Part shown: in pieces, positions 17,695 to 26,500 of the stretch
How positions within the stretch are numbered: the stretch's first letter is position 1
Layout of the letters: each line of letters starts with the position of its first letter
NCBI RefSeq assembly: GCF_022063185.1
Contig: NZ_CP091913.1
Span: 5,371,141 to 5,435,140, forward strand
Source: Nostoc sp. UHCC 0870
GTDB lineage: Bacteria > Cyanobacteriota > Cyanobacteriia > Cyanobacteriales > Nostocaceae
Reading direction: 5' to 3'
DNA: 64,000 nt
Translations under genes and position numbers: made by a program
Notes under the pieces: model-generated
Databases searched by the model: none
Told to the model about the DNA's origin: nothing
What the model saw: only the letters and a program-made list of their open reading frames with translations

Positions 17695-18090
17695 TTAGTC
17701 GTAATTACTTTGTTTTTTTTGCTGTTTTTGTCGAGCAACAGAGATGCGAAGACCACCAATAATTTTTGCAACTTCTTCTGCTTGAGTTAAAAGTTGATTA
17801 AATTTGACCTGATCAAGATAGCGGATATCGAGAGCTACATAAAGTTGAGAACGTAATTCTGCACATGATGACTTAGCTATGGAAAGAAACTGATGAAATT
17901 CTCCTAAATGAGTTCTTTCAAAGCCTTCAGCAATATTAGACATAATAGAAACTGCTGCTCTTTGTATCTGTCCCGATAACCCAAAATCTTTAGCAAACTG
18001 ACCTTGCTGAGTAACTTGATAAATATCCTGAGTCAAAATTCTTGCCTTTTGCCAAGCTATCAAATCCTCAAATCGCTCAACTTTACTCAT
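17695..18090 (-). CDS. Four-helix-bundle protein (S23/IVP, Avd-like)
   Basis: A 131-residue protein of the four-helix-bundle family first seen in 23S rRNA intervening sequences and related to Avd of diversity-generating retroelements. The signature pieces are RFEDLIAWQKA at the N-terminus, GLSGQIQRAAVSIMSNIAEGFER in the middle and SSCAELRSQLYVALD near residue 90. No reverse transcriptase or variable gene is near, so it is not part of a retroelement here. It sits on the opposite strand between the DevC-like permease and the DevA-like ATPase, flanked by inverted heptamer arrays, and therefore looks like an inserted cassette. Confidence 0.85.
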   Translation of the reverse strand: MSKVERFEDLIAWQKARILTQDIYQVTQQGQFAKDFGLSGQIQRAAVSIMSNIAEGFERTHLGEFHQFLSIAKSSCAELRSQLYVALDIRYLDQVKFNQLLTQAEEVAKIIGGLRISVARQKQQKKQSNYD

Positions 18091-18129
18091 TATAATGACT
18101 ACTCAAATCTCAAAATCAATAACTGTTAT

Positions 18130-18198
18130 AACTCACAACCCCCAACTCACAACTCACAACCCACAACTCAGCACTCAGCACTCACAACTCAGCACTAA
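18130..18198. repeat. Inverse-orientation short repeat array (ACTCAGC / ACTCACA units)
   Basis: A run of about ten 7-8 base units such as ACTCACA, ACTCAGC and CCCACA. It is the reverse complement of the GTGNTGA family found at 17471-17673. Together the two arrays form a long, imperfect inverted repeat around the four-helix-bundle gene. The array ends within a few bases of the ATPase start codon at 18202, so it supplies the ATPase leader. Confidence 0.85.
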
Positions 18199-18201
18199 AT
18201 T

Positions 18202-18903
18202 ATGACCACAATGATTTGGATGGATGCGATTACTAAAACTTACCAACTCGGAGAAGTTCAAGTTCCCATACTCAAGGGTATTCAACTGGGGATTGAAGAA
18301 GGGGAATATGCGGCCATCATGGGTGCGTCTGGTTCGGGTAAGTCTACACTCATGAATATTATGGGATGTCTAGATCGTCCCAGCAATGGCGACTATATTT
18401 TTGAAGGTAGAAATCTGACTACTTATGGTGATGATGAATTAGCCTACATTCGCAATCAACGAATAGGTTTTGTGTTTCAACAATTTAACCTACTCTCAAG
18501 AGCCACAGCGTTAGAAAATGTCATGCTACCAATGGTTTACGCCAACATACCCAAACGCAAACGCCGCCAAAGAGCATTAGAAGCCTTAGAAAGAGTAGGA
18601 CTAAAAGAACGCATTTCCAACCGTCCCAGTCAACTTTCTGGTGGACAACAACAACGAGTAGCGATCGCTCGTGCTTTAGTAAATAGGCCAGCCTTAGTTT
18701 TAGCCGACGAACCTACAGGTGCTTTAGACACCGAAACTTCCCATGAAGTCATGAACTTACTAACAGAACTAAATCAGCAAGGCATCACAATTGTCATTGT
18801 CACCCACGAGCCAGATATTGCCGCCCAAACCCACAGAATCATCCGAGTTCAAGATGGTTTGATAGTAGCTGATCGAAATTCCCAACTTCCTGCTGGCTCA
18901 TAA
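18202..18903 (+). CDS. DevA-like ABC transporter ATPase (MacB/LolD family)
   Basis: A 233-residue nucleotide-binding subunit. It has Walker A GASGSGKST (41-49), the Q-loop (VFQQFNLL), the ABC signature LSGGQQQR (145-152), Walker B LVLADEPTG (165-173) and the switch His in VTHEP. It belongs to the MacB/LolD/FtsE branch, matching the upstream adaptor and permease. The ATG sits directly after a repeat array and lacks a usual ribosome site, so expression may depend on read-through from the upstream genes. It could also serve the second adaptor-permease pair at 20130-22810, which has no ATPase gene of its own. Confidence 0.93.
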   Translation: MTTMIWMDAITKTYQLGEVQVPILKGIQLGIEEGEYAAIMGASGSGKSTLMNIMGCLDRPSNGDYIFEGRNLTTYGDDELAYIRNQRIGFVFQQFNLLSRATALENVMLPMVYANIPKRKRRQRALEALERVGLKERISNRPSQLSGGQQQRVAIARALVNRPALVLADEPTGALDTETSHEVMNLLTELNQQGITIVIVTHEPDIAAQTHRIIRVQDGLIVADRNSQLPAGS

Positions 18904-18956
18904 AACTCCGCGCCCCTCTGCGCTAACCTCCGCGCCCCTCCGCGTTAAAAACTCTC

Positions 18957-19853
18957 CTAAAACTTACTCTCTAAAACCTTCTCCTCAACATTGATTGCAG
19001 CCAACCTTCTACCATAAAAAATAGCAATCAACCCCGTCACATACATAAACAAACTATAAACTGCCGCCGGCACTGCCATATCAGGATTATTGAGTAGTCC
19101 GGCGGTAATTGCGATCGCCAGCGTACCATTTTGCAGACCAACTTCAATCGCAATGCAGATTTGCTGAGGAGGATTTAGCTTAAATAGCTTGCTAATATAA
19201 ACCCCTGCAAACATAGAGACAACATTCAACAGCACAACGCCGACACCCACTTGCACAATAAAACCAGGGAGACGATTCCACTCCCGCACCAGCAGTATAA
19301 GAATAATTGCAGCAAGTAATGCGATCGCCAATCTGCTAGTCACTTTTTCCAGACGACGTGCTAGTTCTGGAAATATCTGCCGCACCCCCATTCCCAAGCC
19401 TATAGGCAGAAGCGTAATGAGAAAAATTTGTAGTATCGTTGAACCAATAGGTAAAGCAATAGCCGCAGTTTCTCCGATAAAATGCTGGAAAGCCAGGTTA
19501 GCGAACACCGGAATTGTAAAAACTGTAATCACACTACTAACAGCCGTGAGAGTGACTGAAAGTGCAACATCACCTTTAGCAAGAAATGTAATGATATTCG
19601 AGGACACCCCACCCGGACACAACGCCACGATCATTAACCCCATTGCGATCGCCGGTTGCATGGGTACAATTTTAGCAATAACAAAACCAATAATAGGTAA
19701 AAACACTAATTGACTGATCAAGCCAATTGAGACAGCTTTAGGATACTTTCTAACACGTTGAAAATCTTCTGGAACAAGAGATAAACCCATGCCCAGCATC
19801 ATGATAGCTAAAGCCGTAGGTAAAATAACAGCCGTAAAAATGCTTGCTTGCAT
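18957..19853 (-). CDS. Bile acid:sodium symporter family transporter
   Basis: A 298-residue polytopic membrane protein of the BASS/SBF family, with about nine or ten helices. Family marks are the N-terminal ILPTALAIMMLGMGL, the ALCPGGVSSNIITFLAKGD motif near residue 94 and the EVGLQNGTLAIAIT motif near residue 235. Substrates of cyanobacterial members include bicarbonate or organic acids in other branches; the substrate here is not known. I chose the ATG at 19853 because the in-frame extension upstream is translated from a 70-base dispersed hairpin repeat. It lies on the opposite strand between the two adaptor-permease sets. Confidence 0.88.
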   Translation of the reverse strand: MQASIFTAVILPTALAIMMLGMGLSLVPEDFQRVRKYPKAVSIGLISQLVFLPIIGFVIAKIVPMQPAIAMGLMIVALCPGGVSSNIITFLAKGDVALSVTLTAVSSVITVFTIPVFANLAFQHFIGETAAIALPIGSTILQIFLITLLPIGLGMGVRQIFPELARRLEKVTSRLAIALLAAIILILLVREWNRLPGFIVQVGVGVVLLNVVSMFAGVYISKLFKLNPPQQICIAIEVGLQNGTLAIAITAGLLNNPDMAVPAAVYSLFMYVTGLIAIFYGRRLAAINVEEKVLESKF

Positions 19854-19920
19854 AATCAATTTAGTATGAATTAGACCCAGAGTTAAAATACAACAAAATC
19901 CCACCTCTGCGACAAAAATC

Positions 19921-19990
19921 AACTCTGTGTCTCTGTGCCTCTGTGGTAAAAATAATTTTTTCAACCACAGAGACACGGAGACACAGAGTT
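19921..19990. repeat. Long hairpin repeat, CACAGAGRCRCAGAG family
   Basis: Arms of 27 bases at 19921-19947 and 19964-19990 pair with only two mismatches around a 16-base A/T-rich loop. The core (CACAGAGACACGGAGACACAG) is related to the repeats at 6568-6588 and 41376-41400, so it is a dispersed element of this genome. It lies just upstream of the symporter gene and encodes the spurious N-terminal extension of its open frame. Confidence 0.85.
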
Positions 19991-20129
19991 AAATTTCTAG
20001 ACTCTCAGCAACACAAAGAAGGATTTTGCGTCTTACTAGTTAGTGTTAAACAAAATATTTATTCCTACAATATTCTTAACGATTTAAATTTCTCAGCAGA
20101 CCACCAATACTTTTCATAGGTCAATATTT

Positions 20130-21596
20130 ATGATTGCGTACATAGAAGTTCCCATTATTGGTAAAGTGAAACACCCAACCAGATGGCTAGTTGGATTGTT
20201 AGCGGCTGGGACTTTGATTGTTGGTACAACTAGCTACAGCTTGATCAATGGGGGAAAGAATCAAGATGATGTAACACAACTGACTGTACCCGTAGAGTCC
20301 CAAAATTTCACCTTGCGGATTACAGCTAGTGGCAAGGTTGTGCCAGTTCAAAGTGTTAATCTTAGTCCCAAAAACCCTGGTGTATTAGCCGAGTTATATG
20401 TAGAACAAGGCGATCGCGTGGAGAAGGGACAAATTATTGCTCGGATGGATGTAGGTGACATCCAAGCCCAAATTGCTCAATACCGCGCCAATTTAGCCCA
20501 AGCTCAAGCCCAGTTAGCGGAAGCTCAAGCGGGGACTCGTCCTCAAGAAATTGCCCAGTCTAGAGCGCGTTTAGCCCAAGCTCAAGCTCAGTTAGCAGAA
20601 GCCCAAGCGGGTAGTCGTCCCCAAGAAATTGCCAAAGCCCAAGCTCAAGTAGATGCAGCCCGTGCTAGGGTAAATTACACATCTGAACAAGTCAAGCGTT
20701 ATCAATACCTCTACGCACAAGGTGCAGAGAGAAAGCAATTACTTGATCAAGCTATTAGCGAAGACAAAAGTGCTAAAGCCAACTTAGCAGAAGCACAAAA
20801 ACAAGTCTCACTGCTGCAAAGTGGTACTCGTAGCGAGGTTGTGGCTGCTAGAGATGCTGCTGTTACAGAAGCACGCGCCGCATTTGTACTTTTGGAAGAA
20901 GGTAGCCGTCCTGAACAAATTGCCCAACGCCAAGCAGCCGTGAAAGCAGCCCAAGCACAGTTGGTAGGATCACAGGTGAGGTTGCAAGATACCATTATTC
21001 GCGCGCCCTTTGCTGGAGTTGTCACCCAGAAATATGCCAACATTGGGGCTTTTGTAACTCCCACAACTTCCGCCTCAACCAGTGCATCGGCAACTTCTAG
21101 CTCAATTGTGGCTGTAGCCAAGGGTTTGGAAATATTAGCTCAAATCCCGGAAGCGGACATTGGACGCATCCAACAGGGACAGCAAGTAGAAATTGTTGCA
21201 GATGCCTATCCAGATGAAATTTTTAAAGGTAATGTTCGCCTTATTGCTCCTGAAGCAGTGGTAGAACAAGGTGTGACTTCCTTTCAAGTACGGGTAGCTC
21301 TTGATACTGGCATAGATAAACTACGTTCTGGTTTAAATGTGGATTTGACCTTTCTGGGCGATCGCGTCAATGATGCTTTATTATTACCGACCGTAGCCAT
21401 CCTGACCGAAAATGGCAAAAATGGCGTGTTAGTACCCGATGCCAAAAATAAACCCCAGTTTCGAGAAGTGACTATTGGCGCACAAATCCAAGACCAAACC
21501 CAGGTTATATCAGGGCTAAAAGCAGGCGATCGCGTATTTATAGATTTGCCTAAAGACTACAAAATCCAAAAGGCTAAAGAAAAAACAAATCGATGA
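20130..21596 (+). CDS. Second DevB-like membrane fusion protein
   Basis: A 488-residue paralogue of the adaptor at 14638. It has one N-terminal membrane helix (about 20-38), paired lipoyl halves (GKVVPVQSVNLSPKNPGV and IIRAPFAGVVTQKYA), a long Ala/Gln-rich coiled-coil hairpin with a tandem duplication (AGTRPQEIAQ and AGSRPQEIAK), and a C-terminal beta-barrel region. Its start ATG has only a weak upstream ribosome site. It overlaps the following permease gene by 4 bases, so the two are translationally coupled. Confidence 0.9.
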   Translation: MIAYIEVPIIGKVKHPTRWLVGLLAAGTLIVGTTSYSLINGGKNQDDVTQLTVPVESQNFTLRITASGKVVPVQSVNLSPKNPGVLAELYVEQGDRVEKGQIIARMDVGDIQAQIAQYRANLAQAQAQLAEAQAGTRPQEIAQSRARLAQAQAQLAEAQAGSRPQEIAKAQAQVDAARARVNYTSEQVKRYQYLYAQGAERKQLLDQAISEDKSAKANLAEAQKQVSLLQSGTRSEVVAARDAAVTEARAAFVLLEEGSRPEQIAQRQAAVKAAQAQLVGSQVRLQDTIIRAPFAGVVTQKYANIGAFVTPTTSASTSASATSSSIVAVAKGLEILAQIPEADIGRIQQGQQVEIVADAYPDEIFKGNVRLIAPEAVVEQGVTSFQVRVALDTGIDKLRSGLNVDLTFLGDRVNDALLLPTVAILTENGKNGVLVPDAKNKPQFREVTIGAQIQDQTQVISGLKAGDRVFIDLPKDYKIQKAKEKTNR

Positions 21597-22810
21597 ACTT
21601 TCTAGAAAGTATGCAAATGGCAGGCAAAACCCTGCTAGCTAATAAACTACGTAGTGCGCTGACTATGCTGGGTATAGTGATTGGTAACGCTTCAGTAATT
21701 GCCATGATTGGGATTGGTGAAGCCGGACAAAACTTTGTCAACAAAGAACTAGAATCCTTGGGGCCAAACGTATTATTTATCATTCCGGGGAATCAGGCGA
21801 CTGAACGCATTTCTAGAGAACTGCCAAAGACTTTAGTCTATGAAGATGCCAAAGCGATCGCTAGTCAAGTACCTACCATTGTCAACGTCACTGCGGAGTT
21901 AAACACTAGGCAAGTAGTTACTTATAGTAATCGAAATACCGATGTCAATATTATCGGCACAACGCCTAATTTCTTAGTAGTGCGAGACTTTGAAGTTGCC
22001 CAAGGCAGATTTTTTAGCGACGTAGATATGAAACGCAGCAATCAAGTTGTCGTCATCGGTGGCAAATTAGCCAACAGACTTTTTGGTAATAGTAACCCTG
22101 TAGGGCAACAATTAAGAATTAAAAACGCTAGTTTTCAAATTATTGGAGTATTAGAAACCAAAGGTTCAAGCTTAGGTGTTGACTACGATGATTCGGCTTT
22201 AATACCTGTTTTTACGATGGCTAACCGGATTGTGGGGCGGACTTCTCCCTATGGATTGGAGTTAACTTATATTGTCGCCTCTGCCAAAAATGCCGAAAGT
22301 GTTGATGCAGCAGTCTTTCAAATCACTAATTTGTTACGTCAACGCCACAAACTCATCGGCGAAGATGACTTTACGATTAGAACTCAAAAAGATGCTTTGC
22401 AAACAGTCGGGCAAATTACTGGTGCATTGACAATTATGCTAGCTGCGATCGCCGGCATCTCATTATTTGTTGGTGGTATCGGTATCATGAATATTATGCT
22501 CGTTTCCGTCACCGAACGCACCCAAGAAATCGGACTGCGGAAAGCCATCGGTGCTACTGAGCAAGATATTTTACTGCAATTTATGATTGAAGCAGTGATT
22601 GTATCAGCAATTGGCGGTTTAATCGGGACTGGGATTGGTGTTGGTGGCATTTTGTTGGTAGCAGCCGTTACACCCTTAGAATCAGCACTATCTCCCGTAG
22701 CGATCGCCTCAACTGTTGGTATTTCCGGCTGTATCGGGTTATTTTTTGGTGTAGTTCCCGCAAGACGTGCGGCTAAACTCGATCCCATTGTGGCACTGAG
22801 AAGTGCTTAG
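21593..22810 (+). CDS. Second DevC-like ABC permease
   Basis: A 405-residue MacB/FtsX-type permease, paralogous to that at 16197. It has one N-terminal helix (about 18-40), a MacB periplasmic core, three C-terminal helices, the GLRKAIGAT motif and the terminal RAAKLDPIVALRSA signature. The ATG overlaps the adaptor stop (ATGA, 4 bases). No ATPase gene follows: the next gene is on the opposite strand and overlaps its 3' end by 4 bases. It therefore probably pairs with the ATPase at 18202 or one elsewhere in the genome. Confidence 0.92.
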   Translation: MNFLESMQMAGKTLLANKLRSALTMLGIVIGNASVIAMIGIGEAGQNFVNKELESLGPNVLFIIPGNQATERISRELPKTLVYEDAKAIASQVPTIVNVTAELNTRQVVTYSNRNTDVNIIGTTPNFLVVRDFEVAQGRFFSDVDMKRSNQVVVIGGKLANRLFGNSNPVGQQLRIKNASFQIIGVLETKGSSLGVDYDDSALIPVFTMANRIVGRTSPYGLELTYIVASAKNAESVDAAVFQITNLLRQRHKLIGEDDFTIRTQKDALQTVGQITGALTIMLAAIAGISLFVGGIGIMNIMLVSVTERTQEIGLRKAIGATEQDILLQFMIEAVIVSAIGGLIGTGIGVGGILLVAAVTPLESALSPVAIASTVGISGCIGLFFGVVPARRAAKLDPIVALRSA

Positions 22811-23982
22811 TTTGCAGTAGCCAAGATTGTTTTTAAACCCTTGACTAATCTTGCCATGCCTACTTGGACAGTATCTTTTTGCAACGCACCATAGGCTACT
22901 CTTAGATAACAGCCATTGTCCATGCCAAAAGTTGTGCCGGGAATGACGGCTATTTGATGTTGCTGAATCAGTTGTTTAACTAATTCAAAAGCATCCATTG
23001 GGGTGTGAACTTTGAGGAAAAAATAAAAAGCACCATCAGCATGAGTGATAGTACATAAGTCTTGTAGTTGTTTAAGGTATGCTAAAACTAATTCTCTAAC
23101 TTCAGCGATCGCACCAATATTTTCCTGTAAATACTCTGGTTTAGCTTGCAATGCTCCCAAAGCTGCATACTGAGAAACCACTGGCGGACAAATCAAAATT
23201 GTATCTTGGACTTTTTTAATCGCTACTAGTAGATGCTTGGGTATGACCATATAGCCAATTCGCCAACTAGCAAAACCATAAGCTTTAGAAAGACTAAACA
23301 GGGAAATAGTATACTCACTACTGCCAGTAAATGCAGCCGGAGAAACGTGTTTTATACCATCATAGGTAAAGTATTCATAGGCTTCATCACTAATGTGATA
23401 TATACTGCGATCGCTACAAATTTGATTGACTTGTCGCAATAACTTTTCCGAATAAACCACACCTGTAGGATTATTTGGTGAAATAGTCACAACTGCCCGT
23501 GTTTTGGGTGTAATAGCTTTGGCGATCGCGTCTGGACGCAGTTGATAGTTTTCATCCGTTTCCACTAACACCCCACGACAACCAGCCATAGTAATAGCCA
23601 TTTCATGATTGAAGTAATAAGGTGTATTCAAAATAATTTCATCACCAGGAGAAGTAATAGCGAGAATGGCATTCATAAATGCCATATTGCTGCCCGCAGT
23701 TACTACGATATGATTTTCTCTATTAATTTCAATCCCGTTAAATGTTAATAATTTTTTGGCTAATGCAGTCAACAAAAGAGGAATACCTTCAACGGCTTTA
23801 TATAAATTATTAGTAGGTTCAGCCAAAAACTGCGGCAAAATTTCAATCGCCTCTGGTGGTGGATTATAAGAAACTACACCCTGTCCTAAAGAAATCGTGC
23901 CAGGAGAATTTGTAATTAATTCCCCAACTAGAGGAATAATTGGCGATTGTACCGCCTGCATTCGGGAGATGAATTGAATCAT
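22807..23982 (-). CDS. PLP-dependent aminotransferase, class I/II
   Basis: A 391-residue fold-type I aminotransferase. The pyridoxal-phosphate Lys is Lys233 in SLSKAYGFASWRIGY, with the ISPNNPTG motif near residue 168 and the DEAYEYF motif near 199. The family includes aspartate and aromatic aminotransferases and methionine- or kynurenine-type enzymes; the exact substrate cannot be read from the sequence. It overlaps the convergent DevC-like permease by 4 bases at the 3' end. An alternative start Met8 is possible. Confidence 0.9.
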   Translation of the reverse strand: MIQFISRMQAVQSPIIPLVGELITNSPGTISLGQGVVSYNPPPEAIEILPQFLAEPTNNLYKAVEGIPLLLTALAKKLLTFNGIEINRENHIVVTAGSNMAFMNAILAITSPGDEIILNTPYYFNHEMAITMAGCRGVLVETDENYQLRPDAIAKAITPKTRAVVTISPNNPTGVVYSEKLLRQVNQICSDRSIYHISDEAYEYFTYDGIKHVSPAAFTGSSEYTISLFSLSKAYGFASWRIGYMVIPKHLLVAIKKVQDTILICPPVVSQYAALGALQAKPEYLQENIGAIAEVRELVLAYLKQLQDLCTITHADGAFYFFLKVHTPMDAFELVKQLIQQHQIAVIPGTTFGMDNGCYLRVAYGALQKDTVQVGMARLVKGLKTILATAN

Positions 23983-24117
23983 TAGTTATTAGTCAATATT
24001 CAAAAATTAACCCGGATTGCCATGTAATTAACGTTTATAATAATTGTTACTATAGCTGGCATTGCCCACTTTACCATTATTAAGAATGGTGCAAAATATA
24101 AACTAGGAATTACAAAA

Positions 24118-25437
24118 ATGACTATAGACAAACAACCAATACAAGTAATTGGAGGTGGACTAGCTGGGACAGAGGCTGCATGGCAAATAGCCCAAGCTGG
24201 AGTACCTGTAATTTTACATGAGATGCGACCTAAACGCTTCAGCCCTGCCCATCATACCGAAGATTTGGCAGAGTTAGTATGTAGTAATTCCTTTGGCGCA
24301 ATGTCAAGCGATCGCGCGGCGGGTTTGCTGCATGAAGAATTACGTCAACTAGGTTCTGTTGTTATATCCAAAGCCGATGAACACGCTGTACCGGCTGGGG
24401 GTGCGCTGGCTGTAGATAGAGGACAATTTGGGCAAGATTTAACCCAAACGTTAGCCAATCATCCTTTAATTGAGTTCCGGCGCGGGGAAGTCCCAGCCAT
24501 CCCGGAAGGAATTGTGGTTTTAGCAACCGGCCCCTTAACCAGTCCCGACTTAACAGAGGACTTACACCGCTTCACCGGGATGGAATACATGAGTTTCTTT
24601 GATGCGGCTAGTCCCATCATTGTAGGAGATTCCATCAACCGCGATATTGCTTTTATGGCATCGCGCTATGACAAAGGTGAAGCCGCCTATCTGAACTGTC
24701 CCATGAACAAGGAGCAATATCTGCTGTTTTGGGAAGCACTGCGTCAAGCTGAACAAACAGAACTCAAGGACTTTGAGAGGGAAACCGCGAAATTTTTTGA
24801 AGCCTGTCTCCCCATTGAAGAACAAGCACAACGGGGAGAAGACACGATGCGTTACGGCCCTTTAAAACCAGTAGGTTTGTCTGATAGCCGCACCGGGGAA
24901 CGTCCCTATGCAGTGGTGCAGTTGCGACAAGAAGATAAAGCCGGTCAGTTGTGGAATATGGTAGGCTTCCAAACAAATCTGCGTTGGGGTGAACAGAAGC
25001 GAGTATTTCAAATGATTCCCGGTTTGGAGAAAGCGGAATTTGTGCGCTTGGGAGTCATGCACCGCAACACCTTTATTAATGCACCCCAGTTAATGCTACC
25101 GACTTTGCAATTTAAACAGCGTCCGACATTGTTGGCGGCTGGACAGTTGATTGGGACTGAAGGTTATACAGCAGCAGCAGCCGGGGGTTGTTTGGCGGGA
25201 ATTAATGCTGCACGGTTAGCTTTGGGGAAAGAACCAATGATACTTCCCAATACAACCATGATGGGAGCATTGTTTGATTTTATCAGTTCCGCCTCGCCTA
25301 AACATTTCCAACCGATGCCGCCCAATTTTGGTATTTTCCCCGATTTAGGAGTGAAAATCAAAAATAAACAGGAACGTTACGGACGTTATCGCGATCGCTC
25401 TTTGGCTGATTTGGCTAGTTGGAAAGCTAATTTGTAA
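24118..25437 (+). CDS. trmFO: Methylenetetrahydrofolate-tRNA (uracil-54-C5) methyltransferase
   Basis: Makes ribothymidine at position 54 of tRNA using methylene-tetrahydrofolate and FAD. The 439-residue protein has the normal TrmFO length, the N-terminal FAD-binding IGGGLAGTEAA (residues 10-20), the HEMRPKRFSPAH motif (33-44) and the LVCSNSFGA motif with the catalytic-region Cys near residue 55. The C-terminal GGCLAGINAARLALG motif is also present. It is probably monocistronic, 134 bases from the divergent aminotransferase. Confidence 0.96.
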   Translation: MTIDKQPIQVIGGGLAGTEAAWQIAQAGVPVILHEMRPKRFSPAHHTEDLAELVCSNSFGAMSSDRAAGLLHEELRQLGSVVISKADEHAVPAGGALAVDRGQFGQDLTQTLANHPLIEFRRGEVPAIPEGIVVLATGPLTSPDLTEDLHRFTGMEYMSFFDAASPIIVGDSINRDIAFMASRYDKGEAAYLNCPMNKEQYLLFWEALRQAEQTELKDFERETAKFFEACLPIEEQAQRGEDTMRYGPLKPVGLSDSRTGERPYAVVQLRQEDKAGQLWNMVGFQTNLRWGEQKRVFQMIPGLEKAEFVRLGVMHRNTFINAPQLMLPTLQFKQRPTLLAAGQLIGTEGYTAAAAGGCLAGINAARLALGKEPMILPNTTMMGALFDFISSASPKHFQPMPPNFGIFPDLGVKIKNKQERYGRYRDRSLADLASWKANL

Positions 25438-25528
25438 GAGTTATTAGCCTTAAGAGTTTTCATTCCTATTGACCCCAAATCAATAGTACGTACAATTATA
25501 CGTAAAGATAATTGATCACGCATAACTT

Positions 25529-26023
25529 ATGAATCTGGGGAATTTGGGCAATATCTACTCAGATGAGCTAATTACAGCCACTGAATTAAATCGTCAACCT
25601 GGACGAGTTCTAGACAAAGCTTTAGAACGTCCAGTGACAATTACTCGTAATGATCAGTCTTTTGCGTTGTTGCGTCGGGAGGAAGTAAATTCTTTAGTAA
25701 AGACAGCAACACAGAGTAAAGCTGTTTTTGAAGGATTAACCGTGGCTTTTTCCCTATTATTGGGTAAAGAAATCGGTTTTGAGCATCCCTATAGATGGCT
25801 GAGTGTATTTGAACAAGATGATCTGCAAGACTTTATCAAAGAACTCAGTGAGGCTTTTCGGTTAATAGATTCCTCAACTACAGCATGGGAGATGATTGAC
25901 GCGATTATTCATGAATGGTACGAGAGTGCGATCGCGATCGCTAGTCCTCAACTCATAGCAGCGTTTAGTGCTGAGACAGATGAAGTACAGTTAACCAAGC
26001 CATCTGCTGAGAATGTTGTGTGA
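25529..26023 (+). CDS. Antitoxin-like protein (Phd/YefM-type N-terminus)
   Basis: A 164-residue protein. Its N-terminal half resembles Phd/YefM antitoxins: ITATELNRQPGRVLDKALERPVTI followed by RNDQSFALLRREEV. The C-terminal half (about 65-164) is an acidic helical extension not found in short antitoxins. The gene overlaps the RelE-like gene downstream by 4 bases, the order and coupling usual for type II toxin-antitoxin pairs. The upstream region 25438-25528 is short and A/T-rich and would hold the autoregulated promoter. Confidence 0.78.
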   Translation: MNLGNLGNIYSDELITATELNRQPGRVLDKALERPVTITRNDQSFALLRREEVNSLVKTATQSKAVFEGLTVAFSLLLGKEIGFEHPYRWLSVFEQDDLQDFIKELSEAFRLIDSSTTAWEMIDAIIHEWYESAIAIASPQLIAAFSAETDEVQLTKPSAENVV

Positions 26024-26406
26024 ATAAGAGTATGTCAGACAATCCAGCAGAAAATGCCAAAGTGGAGAATGTAGAGCCACCAGAAGTTGAATTGACGGCT
26101 TCTGCATTATCTGAGATAGAAAGCACTTGGTTAGTAGTAGCTAAAAATCGTCGAGTCAATCGAGACTGGGAAGCTTTAATGCAGCGTCATCCAGAAAACA
26201 CACGTCGATGTTATGAGGATTTATGTACCGCACCAACCACTAGACAGCCTGGCCGTGTTTTCCCTTTAAAGGGCAAACTTTATCAAGGTGCATGGGAATA
26301 TGAAGTGACAAAAGGGGACAGAGTGTTTTACGTTCCTAATCAAGAACAGTTAAAAATCGTTGTTTATTACGCAGGAAAACATCCAAATTCTGCACCTAAA
26401 CCGTAA
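26020..26406 (+). CDS. RelE/ParE-like toxin component
   Basis: A 128-residue protein whose C-terminal 75 residues resemble RelE-type toxins: RVNRDWEALMQRHPENTRRCYEDLC, then RVFPLKGKLYQGAWEYEVTKG, then DRVFYVPNQEQLKIVVYYAG. These are the usual helix followed by a strand-rich core ending in a hydrophobic strand. Toxins of this fold cleave ribosome-bound mRNA; activity here is inferred. The N-terminal 45 residues are acidic and unusual for RelE. The GTG at 26020 overlaps the antitoxin stop; ATG 26032 is an alternative start. Confidence 0.75.
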   Translation: MNKSMSDNPAENAKVENVEPPEVELTASALSEIESTWLVVAKNRRVNRDWEALMQRHPENTRRCYEDLCTAPTTRQPGRVFPLKGKLYQGAWEYEVTKGDRVFYVPNQEQLKIVVYYAGKHPNSAPKP

Positions 26407-26500
26407 ATTACCCAACTCACAGACTGTTTGCTGTTAGATGTTCTTTAGTTTTGGGAACAATGCTATCTATGCTTGCAATCCCTTGGCTGAACATAACGGC

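Noticed and set aside
17695..18090. Diversity-generating retroelement accessory gene (avd)
   Set aside because: No reverse transcriptase or template/variable repeat lies near; only the fold is shared.
19854..19976. N-terminal extension of the bile-acid-symporter-family gene
   Set aside because: The added residues are translated from a 70-base dispersed hairpin repeat; family alignment starts at the ATG at 19853.
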